A program made the translations under genes and the position numbers. Under the pieces are notes generated by a model. It saw nothing but the letters and a program-made list of their open reading frames with translations. It ran no database searches and was not told where the DNA came from. From Cyclobacteriaceae bacterium (GTDB taxonomy: Bacteria; Bacteroidota; Bacteroidia; Cytophagales; Cyclobacteriaceae), in NCBI GenBank assembly GCA_013140395.1, contig JABFSY010000405.1, forward strand, positions 1 to 7,707: 7,707 bases of DNA, given 5' to 3'. Shown here piece after piece: positions 6,980 to 7,707 of the stretch (its first letter is position 1; each line of letters begins with the position of its first letter).

Positions 6980-7049
6980 GTAAGTTTATCTTTAGGTTAG
7001 CGCAATATTGCTAGATAAATCTAAAAATTCAACTAAAAAAGAGGTTTCT

Positions 7050-7707
7050 TTAAGATTCCGTGTATTTTTTACCTTGTAATAATTTCAGCCTTTCTACAAA
7101 AAAACCGATACCATACCCTGCCAACTGAATGAATAAAGCCGGAAAAGAGAGCAATGCCACCATGCTACTTTTTGTCTTCCTCAGCCCATCAAACATCACC
7201 AAGCATACGTAGGTAGAATAGGCCACCCCCAATGCCATAGCTACCTGTAGGTTAACAAACAGCAACAAGGCAAACGAAAAAAGTCCTAAGAGAAAAAAAG
7301 TGGGAAACCAATGCACCCATTTTACCTCTCCGGGATGAAAAGCACCGATCCTTGCTCTCCCCTTGCCGAAATTAAAAACCTGATGGTAGAATTGAATGAG
7401 TGTTGACCTGCGTTTATGAAAAACATAGGCATCCGGAATAAATGCGATGGTTAATCCCATCTGTCTCATTCGGATGCTCAACTCAATATCCTCGGCAAAA
7501 CGATCGAACTTAAACCCGCCCGTCAATTGAAAAGCTGACCGACTAATGCCCATGTTAAAACTACGCGGCTGATAATTGCCGACCATTTTTGCTCCTCCAC
7601 GGATACCACCGGTAGTAAAAAAAGAGGACATTGTATGTTCCATCGCACGTTGCAGAAAAGTGAAGTTTTCGTGGCCCCGATCTGGGCCGCCCCACGCAGC
7701 CACGTTT
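7050..7707 (-). CDS. Family 2 glycosyltransferase, membrane-anchored, C-terminal part (5' end outside window)
   Basis: About 219 codons are visible and the frame is open at the window edge. The GTG at 7703 is an internal Val, and the N-terminal nucleotide-sugar-binding part with its DxD motif lies outside. What remains is the acceptor half of a GT-A fold: SFNMGISRSAFQLTGGF, then the catalytic-base motif FAEDIELSIRM (Glu71-Asp72 counted from 7703), then FHKRRSTLIQF and the QVFNFGKGRA segment, which recall ExoA-like transferases. Three membrane segments follow (~133-150, 153-171, 182-203), so the enzyme sits in the inner membrane facing the cytoplasm and probably adds a sugar to a lipid-linked or growing polysaccharide. 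Donor and acceptor cannot be told from this fragment. The SPOR-OmpA gene follows 70 bases downstream on the same strand, with no strong terminator between them. Confidence 0.92.
   Translation of the reverse strand, partial: NVAAWGGPDRGHENFTFLQRAMEHTMSSFFTTGGIRGGAKMVGNYQPRSFNMGISRSAFQLTGGFKFDRFAEDIELSIRMRQMGLTIAFIPDAYVFHKRRSTLIQFYHQVFNFGKGRARIGAFHPGEVKWVHWFPTFFLLGLFSFALLLFVNLQVAMALGVAYSTYVCLVMFDGLRKTKSSMVALLSFPALFIQLAGYGIGFFVERLKLLQGKKYTES

Noticed and set aside
7030..7049. Possible terminator between the glycosyltransferase and SPOR-OmpA genes (AAAGA/TCTTT stem followed by T on the minus strand)
   Set aside because: The stem is 5 bp and mostly A-T, too weak to call; read-through seems likely.
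6980..7049. Search for a TAnnTTTG promoter for the SPOR-OmpA gene
   Set aside because: No exact match to the -7 consensus is present on the minus strand here; only loose TTG and TATTG fragments are seen.

Overview
The window looks like a chromosomal segment of a member of the Bacteroidota, probably order Cytophagales. This rests on OmpA-family and SPOR envelope proteins of the type common there, starts without Shine-Dalgarno sequences, and promoter -7 boxes matching the Bacteroidota consensus TAnnTTTG. There are no RNA genes, mobile elements, CRISPR arrays or tracts of clearly different composition. Coding density is high and no gene-free stretch exceeds about 110 bases.

Layout. (1) The left edge cuts an OmpA-family gene of which only the C-terminal peptidoglycan-binding domain remains. 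Three bases later comes a 745-residue exported protein with an alpha-helical N-terminal half and a regularly repeated beta-rich C-terminal half that I read as a five-bladed beta-propeller. These two are almost certainly co-transcribed. (2) Next, on the same strand, are a MocR-type regulator (GntR winged helix fused to a PLP aminotransferase-like domain) and a Mn-type superoxide dismutase, each preceded by its own TAnnTTTG box. (3) A bidirectional hairpin terminator separates sodA from three genes on the minus strand. Read in their own direction these are a family 2 glycosyltransferase cut by the right edge, a SPOR-linker-beta-domain-OmpA fusion protein, and a small bestrophin-like membrane channel.

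How the parts relate. Two loci concern the periplasm and peptidoglycan: the OmpA/propeller pair and the SPOR-OmpA fusion. Helical repeats, a propeller, a carboxypeptidase-regulatory-like beta-domain and OmpA_C are together the building blocks of PorE-type components of the type IX secretion system, but here they are spread over separate proteins, so the link is only architectural. The MocR gene directly upstream of sodA raises the possibility of regulation of sodA by a PLP-sensing regulator; a 7-bp inverted repeat lies in the sodA promoter region. Most of the window is ordinary chromosome. The points worth a second look are the propeller protein, the Asp-to-Asn change plus insertion in the second OmpA domain, and the two candidate operators. 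I see no clear case for a wholly new system.
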